Assembly (NCBI GenBank): GCA_964408805.1 | Contig: CAYPAV010000007.1 | Span: 168,318-232,317, forward strand | Length of the DNA stretch: 64,000 nt | Reading direction: 5' to 3' | DNA from: CAYPAV01 sp964408805 | GTDB taxonomy: Bacteria; Pseudomonadota; Alphaproteobacteria; UBA8366 | Part shown: in pieces, positions 38,109 through 47,142 of the stretch | How positions within the stretch are numbered: position 1 is the stretch's first letter | Layout of the letters: every line of letters begins with the position of its first letter | Translations under genes and position numbers: made by a program | The notes under the pieces: generated by a model | What the model was told of the DNA's origin: nothing | Databases searched by the model: none | Seen by the model: the letters and a program-made list of their open reading frames with translations, nothing else

Positions 38109-39851
38109 CTAAAGCTTTATCAATCCGAAAATGCCGCTTTCACTGTGCAAGAAAAAGAACACCAGAAGAAAAACCAGCAGGAGTGTCAGGATAGCACCGG
38201 CGGAAGTGCGGATGCTGTGGGTGCGTGCCAGCAACATATTGGGTCCGTGATATTTGAGGACGAGGGCGATCAGGCCGCGTAGCAGCGTCAGCAGATTGCC
38301 GGTCAGCGTCGACCAAGCGCGACCGCCAGAATCCATGAACCAGCCGATGGCCCGAGGCGCGAGCCAGCGGTAGCTGAAATCGAAATCGAGAACAGTGGAA
38401 CGCAATTCCGGTGGGTAGAGACCGGTTCTTTGTAGTGTTGCGAAGGCAAGTCCGGAAAATAGGAGGAGTTGAAGCGTCGTGACCACATGCGTTGTCGTAT
38501 AAGGCGTGTAATCCACGGGGTAGGGAAGCAGCGCATAGAGTGGCTGCGGATATACGCCGATGGCAATGCAGAGAAACGCCGTCAGTCCCATGGCCAACAG
38601 CATGTTAATGGGCGCTTCCTTGGGCCGCTTGCCGGAATCATGGGCGAAAAAGGTGAAAAAGGGTATTTTGATGCCCGAGTGGTGGAACACGCCGGCCGAT
38701 GCGAACAAAAGGATCAGGAAGGGGATCACATAGCCTTCCTCGGCCGCGGCCGTCAGGATCATGGATTTAGTGACGAAGCCGCTGAACAGCGGAAAGGCGG
38801 AGATGGAGGCGGCGCCGACGATACAGAATCCAGTGGTCCATGGCATGGTCTTGTACAGTCCACCCAGTTCCGAACCCTTGGCCGTGCCTGTCCGGTAAAG
38901 GACCGCCCCCATGGACATAAACAAAAGCGCCTTATAGAGGATATGCGCGAAGGCGTGGCTGACCGTTCCGTTGATGGCAAGCGTGGTGCCTATGCCGATA
39001 CCCGCCACCATAAAACCCAACTGGTTGTTGAGGCTGTAGGCTAGGACCCGGCGCAAATCGTTCTCGATCACCGCGTAGAATATGGGGAAGGCGGCCATCG
39101 CCGCGCCGATCCAGACCAGCAATTCAGTGCCCGCAAAACCGCGCGCCAGAGCATAGACGGCCAGTTTCGTGGTAAACGCGCTGAGGAATACCGTACCCGT
39201 GACCGAGGCTTCCGGATAGGCGTCTTGCAGCCAGTTGTGCAACAGCGGGAAGGCGCATTTAATGCCAAAGGCGAGCAGGATGACGATGCCGCCGGGGCTG
39301 TCCAGACCGATGTTGTCGAAGGTGACCGATCCGGTTTCGACGCCGCGCATAGCGGCACCTGTCAGCAATAGAATGCCCGACAAAACCTGGATGATCAGAT
39401 ATCGGAACCCGGCGCGGCCGGCCCGTTCCGTCCTTCCAGCCCAGATCAAAACGGTGGATGCGACCGCCGTCAGTTCCCAGTAGACGAACAAGGTAATCAG
39501 GTCGCCGGCGAAGGTCGCGCCGATGGCTGCGCCCACATAGAGAACGGCCGAAGTCTGTTCTACCCAGTCATCGTTGTGCCAGGCGAACAAGACGCTCAAG
39601 GTCGCCGCGATATAGAATATATACCCGAATAGAAGGCTTAACTTGTCGATGCGCACGTGGACCTGCTCGAAACCAAAGGGGGACATGGTTCCGAACGTCC
39701 CCGGCTCCAACATCGTCAATTGCCAGATGCCAAGCAACGGCAGGATCAGCAGGTAGACCGAGCGCAGTTTCCCCTTGAGGAACGGCACCAGAATGGCGCC
39801 GACGATTAGTAGAAGGCCCGGCGGGAACTCAGCGATCATAATAATCTTCAT
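38109..39851 (-). CDS. Third NuoN/M-like proton-channel subunit, convergent with the Mrp operon
   Basis: A 580-residue protein with about 15 membrane helices and conserved channel residues in FVYWELTAVASTVLIW (Glu) and GIKCAFPLLHNWLQ plus FTTKLAVYAL (Lys). It ends with an extra C-terminal membrane section. It lies on the opposite strand, with its stop 35 bp from the end of the Mrp operon, and is preceded by a small membrane protein gene whose stop it overlaps. It could be an additional antiporter subunit or a stand-alone module. Confidence 0.83.
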   Translation of the reverse strand: MKIIMIAEFPPGLLLIVGAILVPFLKGKLRSVYLLILPLLGIWQLTMLEPGTFGTMSPFGFEQVHVRIDKLSLLFGYIFYIAATLSVLFAWHNDDWVEQTSAVLYVGAAIGATFAGDLITLFVYWELTAVASTVLIWAGRTERAGRAGFRYLIIQVLSGILLLTGAAMRGVETGSVTFDNIGLDSPGGIVILLAFGIKCAFPLLHNWLQDAYPEASVTGTVFLSAFTTKLAVYALARGFAGTELLVWIGAAMAAFPIFYAVIENDLRRVLAYSLNNQLGFMVAGIGIGTTLAINGTVSHAFAHILYKALLFMSMGAVLYRTGTAKGSELGGLYKTMPWTTGFCIVGAASISAFPLFSGFVTKSMILTAAAEEGYVIPFLILLFASAGVFHHSGIKIPFFTFFAHDSGKRPKEAPINMLLAMGLTAFLCIAIGVYPQPLYALLPYPVDYTPYTTTHVVTTLQLLLFSGLAFATLQRTGLYPPELRSTVLDFDFSYRWLAPRAIGWFMDSGGRAWSTLTGNLLTLLRGLIALVLKYHGPNMLLARTHSIRTSAGAILTLLLVFLLVFFFLHSESGIFGLIKL

Positions 39852-40113
39852 CGCGCATGAGGATCTTGCGCAACTCGCGCGCCGTCAGCACCAGTGCAAA
39901 GGATACCGAGAATCCGAACAGGCCAAAAAATCCAAACCAATTCTCGAATGCGAAGATCACGTGCTTTTCATAAAAGGCGTCCGATAGAAACAACAACGCG
40001 CACAGTACAACCAGTCCCCAGAACACTTTGAGCACGTTGCGCCGATCGTCGAGCCAAAAGCGCCGGCCGCCGTCCTTTTCCTGGGTGTGATCGTTCGAGG
40101 ATGCTTCGGTCAT
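39829..40113 (-). CDS. Small two-span membrane protein linked to the third antiporter-like subunit
   Basis: A 94-residue protein with two hydrophobic segments (around 28-47 and 52-74) and the charged ending RKILMRDEDYYDR. Its last 23 bp overlap the start of the NuoN-like gene, so both are translationally coupled and likely act together. It is not recognised as a named family. Confidence 0.7.
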   Translation of the reverse strand: MTEASSNDHTQEKDGGRRFWLDDRRNVLKVFWGLVVLCALLFLSDAFYEKHVIFAFENWFGFFGLFGFSVSFALVLTARELRKILMRDEDYYDR

Positions 40114-40250
40114 ATCAAATCCTCGGACCGGTGTTTCGCCTGCCTACGCGCGTACGGGTCTTCGTTGTAATCATCAATTAGGGCCAAAATGTTCTGGAAT
40201 AAGCGTATTGGTACGACAAGCCCGGCCAATTGGAAAGTGACATCGCGACC

Positions 40251-40334
40251 ATGGCGCGAAGTTGGCGGATCGGCGGCTCCACCCTTTGGGTGATGGTGCT
40301 TTTAGGGGTCTGTCTTTTCCTTTATTACGCGTGA
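40251..40334 (+). CDS. Possible 27-residue single-span membrane peptide
   Basis: ATG at 40251 opens a 27-codon frame whose second half is one membrane span (STLWVMVLLGVCLFLYYA), ending at TGA 40332-40334, 49 bp before the Atm1-like exporter. The sequence looks like genuine small membrane proteins, but GGAAAG is distant and no homologue is known to me. Confidence 0.3.
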   Translation: MARSWRIGGSTLWVMVLLGVCLFLYYA

Positions 40335-40383
40335 ACCGGCCAATCGGGACGTGACCGGCCGGGTTGCGTATTGAGAGCGAAAT

Positions 40384-42240
40384 ATGATCGGAGCATCGAG
40401 CGAGCCAACGAACAATCGCAGCGGGCGGGCGCATCTTCGGGCGCTTCGGAGCCTGCTGCCCTATGTCTGGCCCCGCGATGAATGGACGATCCGGGCGCGC
40501 GTTGTGCTGGCGCTTGGCGCCCTTGTCGGCGCGAAGCTCGCGAATGTCTATATTCCGATTCTACTCGGCGACGCGGTCGACGCCCTGACCGAAGGGGCCG
40601 CGACGATGGTCGTCTTACCGCTTGGACTTCTGCTCGCCTATGGCGGCGCGCGCATCCTCGCGGTCGCTTTCGAACAATTGCGCGAAGCACTGTTCGCGCG
40701 GGTCACCTATCGGGCGATGCGGCGGGCCGCGCTCAGGGTGTTCCATCATCTGCACGCCTTGAGCCTCCGCTTTCATCTTGAGCGTCGGACGGGCGGTCTC
40801 TCACGGGTGATCGAGCGGGGCGTCAAGGGGATCGAATTCTTGTTGGGGTTCACCATCTTCAACATCGTGCCGACGCTGCTCGAGATCTTGATGGTTTGCG
40901 GCATCTTGTGGGGTCTGTTCAATATTTGGTTCGCGCTGGTCACCTTCTGCGCGATCACGTTCTACATTGTCTATACGCTGGTGGTGACCGAATGGCGCAT
41001 CAAGTATCGCCGCCGCATGAATGCGCGCGACACGGAGGCCAACACGAAGGCGATCGACAGCTTGCTGAACTACGAGACGGTGAAGTATTTCGGCAACGAA
41101 GCGCATGAAGCCGAGCGGTATAATGCCACCATGCGCGGCTACGAGGACGCCGCCGTCAAAAGCACAACCAGTCTTTCGGCGCTGAATGTTGGTCAGGGCG
41201 CCATCATCGCCATCGGTCTTGTCCTTATCATGATCATGGCCGGCAACGGGGTGGTTGCGCGCGAGATGACGGCGGGCGATTTCGTGACGGTGAACACCTA
41301 TCTCATCCAACTTTACCTGCCGCTCAACTTCCTCGGCTTCGTTTATCGGAACGTCCGACAATCCTTGACCGACATGGAGGATATGTTCGAGCTGATTGCG
41401 GAACCGATGGAAATCCGCGATCGGCCCGACGCCCCTCGGCTTGACGTACCGAGCGGCGAGATCGTCTTCGATCATGTCGAGTTTGCCTATGACCAGCGCC
41501 GGACGATTTTGCACGATGTTTCGTTCACCGTGCCCCCGGGCCGGACCGTCGCCATCGTCGGGCCGAGCGGGGCGGGCAAGTCGACGATCGGACGATTGCT
41601 GTTCCGGTTCTATGAGGTGACCGGCGGCGCGGTCCGGATCGACGGTCAGGACATTCGCGAGGTTGCCCAGACGAGCCTTCGCGATGCCATCGGCATCGTT
41701 CCGCAGGATACGGTGCTGTTCAACGACACGGTCTATTACAACATCGCCTATGGCCGGATCGAGGCGTCCAAGGACGAAGTCGAGGCGGCGGCGCGGATGG
41801 CGCGCATCCACGACTTCGTGAGCGGGCTTCCCGACGGTTATGACGCGATGGTGGGCGAACGGGGCTTGAAATTGTCGGGCGGCGAAAAACAGCGGGTCGC
41901 CATCGCCCGGACGATCTTGAAACGGCCCATGATCCTGTTGTTCGACGAAGCGACCTCGGCGCTCGACACCCATACCGAACGGGAAATCCAGGAGAGCCTC
42001 GACGAAGTGTCGGCTGATCGCACCACTTTGATCATCGCGCACCGATTGTCGACGGTCGTGCATGCGGACGAAATCCTCGTCCTCGACGAGGGGCGGGTGG
42101 TCGAGCGTGGTACTCATTCGGCTCTTTTGGAATTGCAGGGCGGGTATGCGCGAATGTGGCATCAGCAACAGGAGAGTGAGCGCTCGAAAGGATTGGCGGA
42201 GATGTCCGCCGAACCGGTGCTGGGAGATTTCAGCGGATGA
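40384..42240 (+). CDS. Atm1-type ABC exporter (fused permease and ATPase)
   Basis: A 618-residue half-transporter with six membrane helices (about 30-320) and a C-terminal ATPase (about 350-590) with Walker A GPSGAGKST, signature LSGGEKQR and Walker B ILLFDEAT. The transmembrane part carries the Atm1-like features NYETVKYFGNEAHEAERY and YLIQLYLPLNFLGFVYRNVRQSLTDME. The Atm1 family exports glutathione-linked sulfur/iron-sulfur or metal species. It is coupled (ATGA) to cysC, fitting a sulfur-related role. Confidence 0.87.
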   Translation: MIGASSEPTNNRSGRAHLRALRSLLPYVWPRDEWTIRARVVLALGALVGAKLANVYIPILLGDAVDALTEGAATMVVLPLGLLLAYGGARILAVAFEQLREALFARVTYRAMRRAALRVFHHLHALSLRFHLERRTGGLSRVIERGVKGIEFLLGFTIFNIVPTLLEILMVCGILWGLFNIWFALVTFCAITFYIVYTLVVTEWRIKYRRRMNARDTEANTKAIDSLLNYETVKYFGNEAHEAERYNATMRGYEDAAVKSTTSLSALNVGQGAIIAIGLVLIMIMAGNGVVAREMTAGDFVTVNTYLIQLYLPLNFLGFVYRNVRQSLTDMEDMFELIAEPMEIRDRPDAPRLDVPSGEIVFDHVEFAYDQRRTILHDVSFTVPPGRTVAIVGPSGAGKSTIGRLLFRFYEVTGGAVRIDGQDIREVAQTSLRDAIGIVPQDTVLFNDTVYYNIAYGRIEASKDEVEAAARMARIHDFVSGLPDGYDAMVGERGLKLSGGEKQRVAIARTILKRPMILLFDEATSALDTHTEREIQESLDEVSADRTTLIIAHRLSTVVHADEILVLDEGRVVERGTHSALLELQGGYARMWHQQQESERSKGLAEMSAEPVLGDFSG

Positions 42241-42851
42241 CGGAGACCAACATTTTCGGGATCGAGAGCGCCGTCGACGAGACCGAGCGTACCCAGCGCC
42301 ATGGTCATGTCGGCGGCGTCCTTTGGTTCACCGGGTTGTCGGCATCGGGGAAGTCGACTTTGGCCCTGGCGCTTGAGCGGCGGCTCTTTTCCGAGGGGTT
42401 CAATGTATACGTCCTGGACGGCGATAATATGCGCCAGGGTCTGAACAGCGACCTCGGTTTCCTGCCGGCCGACCGGGTCGAGAACATTCGCCGCGTGGGC
42501 GAGGTGGCGGCCCTGATGGCGGATGCGGGCATGATCTGCATTTCCGCCTTCATATCGCCCTATCGCGCGGATCGCGCGGTCGCGCGGAAGGCGGCGCGGG
42601 GCAAGTTTCACGAGGTCTTCATCAAGGCCGATCTCGCGACCTGCGAGGCGCGGGATCCAAAAGGGCTTTATGAGAAGGCGCGTCTCGGCGAAATTGCGGA
42701 TTTCACCGGCGTCTCGGCACCTTATGAGCCGCCGGAAACGCCTGACCTCGTGGTGACGACCGATGCGGCCGATATCGAGAGCTGCGTCGACGCTTTATTC
42801 GACTACGTGAAGGCCCATTTTCGAACGTTGGAAGCGGCGGTTTCGAAATGA
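42237..42851 (+). CDS. cysC: Adenylylsulfate kinase
   Basis: A 204-residue protein with P-loop GLSASGKST and the APS kinase segments LDGDNMRQGLNSDLGF and ISPYRADR. It phosphorylates adenylylsulfate to PAPS, the sulfate donor. cysD and cysN are not next to it; instead it is coupled by ATGA overlaps to an Atm1-like exporter before and a DUF192 gene after. Confidence 0.9.
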   Translation: MTETNIFGIESAVDETERTQRHGHVGGVLWFTGLSASGKSTLALALERRLFSEGFNVYVLDGDNMRQGLNSDLGFLPADRVENIRRVGEVAALMADAGMICISAFISPYRADRAVARKAARGKFHEVFIKADLATCEARDPKGLYEKARLGEIADFTGVSAPYEPPETPDLVVTTDAADIESCVDALFDYVKAHFRTLEAAVSK

Positions 42852-43321
42852 AGATGCGGTCGTGGCGACCCGTCACGATATTCTTGACTGTACTGGTTTT
42901 GCAGTCGTCGCCGGCGACGGCGGAAAAGATGCCGAATTTCGCCCAGTCCCGGCTGGCGATCGAAACGGGGGCGGGACGGCATGTGTTCCAAGTCGAGATC
43001 GCGCGGACACCGCAACAACTTTCCTTCGGTCTGATGTATCGCCGCCGCCTGCCGGCCGATGCCGGAATGCTGTTTGACTATCATCCGCCGCAGCCAGTCG
43101 CGATGTGGATGAAGAACACCTTCATCCCCCTCGACATGCTGTTCATCGCCGCCGACGGCCGCATCACAAGGATCGCGGCGCGAACGGTACCGCATTCGCT
43201 GGATGTGATCGCGTCGAAAAAACCCGTCCGCGCTGTTCTTGAGTTGAACGCGGGGACGGCCTCGCGCCTTGGCATCAAGACGGGCGATGTCGTCCGGCAT
43301 GAGATTTTCGAGAGCCGTTAA
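42848..43321 (+). CDS. DUF192 secreted protein
   Basis: A 157-residue protein with an N-terminal signal peptide (through about residue 25, ATAEKM) and the DUF192 core: QLSFGLMYRRRLPADAGMLFD, then MWMKNTFIPLDMLFIAADG. Its role is unknown in general; the protein would act in the periplasm. The ATG overlaps the cysC stop. It ends the three-gene group. Confidence 0.85.
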   Translation: MKMRSWRPVTIFLTVLVLQSSPATAEKMPNFAQSRLAIETGAGRHVFQVEIARTPQQLSFGLMYRRRLPADAGMLFDYHPPQPVAMWMKNTFIPLDMLFIAADGRITRIAARTVPHSLDVIASKKPVRAVLELNAGTASRLGIKTGDVVRHEIFESR

Positions 43322-43494
43322 CGGCGAGTTCGACGAGTACCATCCGCATGAATATTCATTCACGCTTGCGGTATGATAGGGAATGGCTATTGACTTGAAT
43401 TTAGCCAAACAAGAACATCGGACGCCCCCCGTAAGGGGATACGGGAAACAGACCCGTGTCAGTCATAAGAATTGCGAACAGGGAGAGATGAACC

Positions 43495-45120
43495 ATGAAA
43501 CTGCGAACGCTTGCCGCGGCGCTGGCCGTGGGCACCGTCTTGGCGGTGCCGGTCCAGGCCAAGGAGATCAAATTCGCCTTTCAAGGCACGCTGAATTCCT
43601 TCGACCCCTATAACCTGAACGAGACCTTCCATCTCGGCACTCAGGGGAACATCTACGAGGGTCTGATTCGCCGCGGCGCCGACATGTCGATCGAGCCGGC
43701 ACTGGCCGTGAAGTGGGAAGTTTTGGAGCCCACCCGCTGGCGGTTCCATCTGCGCAAGGGCGTCAAGTTCCACAACGGCAATGCCTTCAATGCCGACGAC
43801 GTGCTGTTCTCGGCGGCCCGCGTGCGTGCCGAGGGGTCCGACCTCAAGACTCGCATCGCCCCTGATACCAAAGTCATGAAGGTCGACGACTACACCGTTG
43901 ATTTCATCACCACCAAACCCAACCCCATCCTGCATTTCGAATGGGGTACCTGGTACATCATGGACAAGGAGTGGGCCGAGAAGAACAACGCGGTCAGCCC
44001 GCAGAACGTCGGCGGCGACCAGGAAAACTACGCCACCCGTCATGCCAACGGCACGGGTCCGTTCATGCTGCAAAGCCACGAGTCGGGCGTGAAGACCATC
44101 GCCGTGGTCAATCCGAATTGGTGGGACAATTCCAATAAGGAGCACAACCTGACGAAGGTCGTCTTCACGCCGATCGGTTCCGACGCGACGCGGGTCGCGG
44201 CCTTGCTCTCGGGTCAGGTCGATATGGCGTATCCCATCCCCGTGCAGGATCAGAAACGGGTCGCCGGGAACGCCGGCACCTCAATGCTCGTCGGGCCGGA
44301 GATGCGGACGATCTTCCTTGGCATGGATCAGCATTCGGATGAATTGCTGCACTCCAGCGTGAAGGGCAAGAACCCGTTCAAGGACCGGCGCGTCCGCGAG
44401 GCTTTCTTCCGCGCAATCGACATCAAGGCGATCCGGAAAAAGGTGATGCGGGGGCTTTCGGAGCCGTCCTCGATGATGATCGCGCCGAGCCTGACCTCGC
44501 TCAGCGCCACGCACTTCAAGCGTCTCGATTTCAATCCTGGACAATCGAAGAAGCTGCTGGCCGATGCCGGCTACGGCAAGGGTTTCGAAGTGGGTATGGA
44601 TTGTCCGAACGATCGCTACGTCAACGACGAGGCGATCTGTTCTGCCATCGTCGGCATGCTGGCCAAGGTCGGCATTAAGGTGAACCTCCTGGCGCAGCCG
44701 AAGGCGAAGTATTTTCCCAAGGTTCTGGCCCCCAATCTCGACGTCAGCTTCTATCTCTTGGGCTGGACGCCGGGCAGTCTCGATTCATGGAACGTGCTGC
44801 ATAACCTGCACGGCTGCCCGCGGATGAGCGACACCGCGCCGATTTGGAACAAGGACGATCGCAACAAGATCAGCCGCGGCAAGTTCAACCTCGGCGGCTA
44901 TTGCAATCCCAAGGTCGATGCGCTGGCGGCGAAGATCTTGAGCGAGACCGACACCAAGAAGCGGAACGCCATGATCGAACAGGCGTGGGGCATGACCATC
45001 AACGATATTGCCCATATCCCCTTGCACCAGCAGGCGCTGGCCTGGGGAATCAACGACAAGGTGAAGCTGGCCCAGCGCGCCGACAATCAGTTCGCTTGGC
45101 GCCATGTGACAATGAAGTAA
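43495..45120 (+). CDS. Periplasmic substrate-binding protein of a peptide/nickel-type ABC transporter
   Basis: A 541-residue family 5 (SBP_bac_5) solute-binding protein. A signal peptide (about 1-22, ending VPVQA) is followed by the domain seen in KFAFQGTLNSFDPYNLNE, WRFHLRKGVKFHNGNAF and DVSFYLLGWTPGS. Such proteins bind di- and oligopeptides, opines, nickel or other solutes. Ribosome site AGGGAG precedes the ATG. It heads a five-gene transporter operon (binding protein, two permeases, two ATPases). Confidence 0.88.
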   Translation: MKLRTLAAALAVGTVLAVPVQAKEIKFAFQGTLNSFDPYNLNETFHLGTQGNIYEGLIRRGADMSIEPALAVKWEVLEPTRWRFHLRKGVKFHNGNAFNADDVLFSAARVRAEGSDLKTRIAPDTKVMKVDDYTVDFITTKPNPILHFEWGTWYIMDKEWAEKNNAVSPQNVGGDQENYATRHANGTGPFMLQSHESGVKTIAVVNPNWWDNSNKEHNLTKVVFTPIGSDATRVAALLSGQVDMAYPIPVQDQKRVAGNAGTSMLVGPEMRTIFLGMDQHSDELLHSSVKGKNPFKDRRVREAFFRAIDIKAIRKKVMRGLSEPSSMMIAPSLTSLSATHFKRLDFNPGQSKKLLADAGYGKGFEVGMDCPNDRYVNDEAICSAIVGMLAKVGIKVNLLAQPKAKYFPKVLAPNLDVSFYLLGWTPGSLDSWNVLHNLHGCPRMSDTAPIWNKDDRNKISRGKFNLGGYCNPKVDALAAKILSETDTKKRNAMIEQAWGMTINDIAHIPLHQQALAWGINDKVKLAQRADNQFAWRHVTMK

Positions 45121-45145
45121 CCGGGACCGACAATTTCCGGAACAT

Positions 45146-45178
45146 CGCCCGGACTCCGGTTTGATCGGAGTCCGGGCG
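45146..45178 (+). promoter_or_regulatory. Strong intergenic hairpin between binding-protein and permease genes
   Basis: A perfect 13-bp G+C-rich inverted repeat with a 7-nt loop (CGCCCGGACTCCG/CGGAGTCCGGGCG) lies 26 bp after the binding-protein stop. There is no T run, so it probably acts as a 3'-end stabiliser or partial terminator that lowers permease expression relative to the binding protein. Confidence 0.7.
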
Positions 45179-45218
45179 CCTCTCATTTCACCGGTTGGTC
45201 AATGGAGATCGGCGTTTC

Positions 45219-46202
45219 ATGATCGCGCTTACCATCCGTCGCTCTTTCCAATCGATCATCGTCATGCTGGTGGTGGCGTTGCTCGCTTTTACGATGTTTC
45301 GCTACGTCGGCGATCCGGTATCGATGTTGGTTGGGCAGGAAACATCGCTGGTCGAACGCGCGGCGTTGCGCGAGAAATTGGGGTTGAATGACGCGGTCCC
45401 CGTCCAGTTCGCCCGCTTCGTCGTCAGCACCGCGCAGGGCGAGTTCGGAATTTCCTATCAGATCGGCCGGCCGGTCTCCGAACTTCTGGCCGAACGACTT
45501 CCCGCGACCTTGGAACTCTCGATGATCGCGGCTCTATTTGCACTCGTGGTCGGCATTCCGATGGGGGTCTATACGGCGCTCCATCCGGGGAAATGGTTGA
45601 GCAATGTTTTTCTCACCCTGTCGCTCATCGGAATCTCGCTGCCGACTTTCCTGATCGGCATTCTGCTTATTCTGTTTTTCGGGGTGATCCTCGGCTGGCT
45701 GCCGACATTCGGCCGGGGCGGGGTCGTCGATCTCGGCTGGTGGACGACGGGGCTGCTGACGGTGAGCGGTTGGAAATCCGTCCTGATGCCGGCCTTCACG
45801 CTCGGCATGTTCCAGCTGACTCTGATCATGCGCTTGGTGCGCTCGGAAATGCTTGAGGTGCTCCGGACCGACTACATCAAATTCGCCCGGGCACGCGGCC
45901 TCACCAACCGAGCGGTCAATTTCGGCCACGCCTTGAAGAACACGCTCGTGCCCGTCATCACCATTACCGGTCTCCAACTCGGTTCGATCATCGCCTTCGC
46001 CATCATCACCGAGACGGTTTTTCAGTGGCCGGGCATGGGTTTGCTGTTCATCCAGGCGATCAGCCTCGTCGATATTCCGATCATGTCCGCCTATCTGATC
46101 CTGATCGCGATGTTTTTCGTGGTGATCAATTTGATCGTCGATCTTCTCTATCACGTCGTCGACCCGCGGCTGCGGCTCGACCTCGGCGACTCGCAATTCT
46201 AG
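45219..46202 (+). CDS. ABC transporter permease (DppB/OppB type)
   Basis: A 327-residue protein with six membrane helices and the OppB/DppB family loop DYIKFARARGLTNRAVNFGHALKNTLVPVIT (the EAA motif) and ETVFQWPGMGLLFIQAI. The ATG at 45219 behind GGAGATC is chosen over upstream alternatives. It pairs with the next gene to form the channel. Confidence 0.9.
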   Translation: MIALTIRRSFQSIIVMLVVALLAFTMFRYVGDPVSMLVGQETSLVERAALREKLGLNDAVPVQFARFVVSTAQGEFGISYQIGRPVSELLAERLPATLELSMIAALFALVVGIPMGVYTALHPGKWLSNVFLTLSLIGISLPTFLIGILLILFFGVILGWLPTFGRGGVVDLGWWTTGLLTVSGWKSVLMPAFTLGMFQLTLIMRLVRSEMLEVLRTDYIKFARARGLTNRAVNFGHALKNTLVPVITITGLQLGSIIAFAIITETVFQWPGMGLLFIQAISLVDIPIMSAYLILIAMFFVVINLIVDLLYHVVDPRLRLDLGDSQF

Positions 46203-46205
46203 ACG

Positions 46206-47138
46206 ATGGAACTCGCGGCGCGCATCCAGGACTCGCTCGGTCGTTTTCTCGACGGCGACATCTGGCATAGCTTCAAGCAATCCCGGGTCACGGTGGTCGC
46301 CGCCGTCGTGACCGCAATCCTGATGCTGTCGGCACTGTTTGCGCCGGTCATCTCGCTGCAGAACCCTTTCGATCCCGTGGTGTTGAGCCTGATGGACGCG
46401 TTCACGCCGCCGGTTTGGGCTGAAGATGGAAGCTGGGCCTTTCCGATCGGTTCAGACGATCAGGGACGCGATCTCTATTCGGCGATCCTCTACGGCAGCC
46501 GGCTCTCGCTTTTGATCGGGTTTGCCAGCGTCATCTTCGCCATGGTGCTGGGTGTCGGCCTCGGGCTTATCGCGGGATATCTAGGGGGCGCGACCGACGC
46601 CGTGATCATGCGGGTCGCGGACGTGCAAATCAGTTTTCCCGGTATCTTGATCGCGCTTTTGATCGACGGCGTGGCGCGGGCCGTGCTGCCGAACGAACGC
46701 CACGACGACTTGGTGATCTACGTCCTGATCCTGGCGATCGGCTTGTCTCAATGGGTCCAGTTCGCGCGCACGGTGCGCGGCTCCACCATGGTCGAGCGAA
46801 ACAAGGAATACGTTCAGGCGGCCCGCGTGATCGGCATCTCGCGGGTGATGATCATGCTGCGCCACATATTGCCGAACGTCATGGGGCCGGTCCTGGTCAT
46901 CGCGACGATCAGTCTGGCGGTGGCGATCCTCAGCGAGGCGACGCTCAGTTTCCTCGGTGTCGGGGTTCCGCCGACTCAGCCCTCGCTCGGCACCTTGATA
47001 CGGATCGGCCAGGATTTCCTGTTCTCCGGCGAGTGGTGGATCGTCATCTTCCCGGGTGCGACGCTCGCCCTGCTGGTCCTGGCGGTCAATCTGCTGGGCG
47101 ATTGGTTGCGCGATGCCTTCAATCCGAAGCTGAGGTAG
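46206..47138 (+). CDS. ABC transporter permease (DppC/OppC type)
   Basis: A 310-residue permease with the N-terminal OppC region, FPIGSDDQGRDLYSAILYGSRLSLLIG, and EAA-like KEYVQAARVIGISRVMIMLRHILPNVMGP. It has six predicted membrane helices. It starts 4 bp after the first permease stop and ends 4 bp before the first ATPase. Confidence 0.9.
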   Translation: MELAARIQDSLGRFLDGDIWHSFKQSRVTVVAAVVTAILMLSALFAPVISLQNPFDPVVLSLMDAFTPPVWAEDGSWAFPIGSDDQGRDLYSAILYGSRLSLLIGFASVIFAMVLGVGLGLIAGYLGGATDAVIMRVADVQISFPGILIALLIDGVARAVLPNERHDDLVIYVLILAIGLSQWVQFARTVRGSTMVERNKEYVQAARVIGISRVMIMLRHILPNVMGPVLVIATISLAVAILSEATLSFLGVGVPPTQPSLGTLIRIGQDFLFSGEWWIVIFPGATLALLVLAVNLLGDWLRDAFNPKLR

Positions 47139-47142
47139 CGTC

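Noticed and set aside
40801..42168. Minus-strand frame of 455 codons
   Set aside because: Antisense to the Atm1-type exporter with intact Walker and signature motifs; composition is His/Arg/Asp-rich noise.
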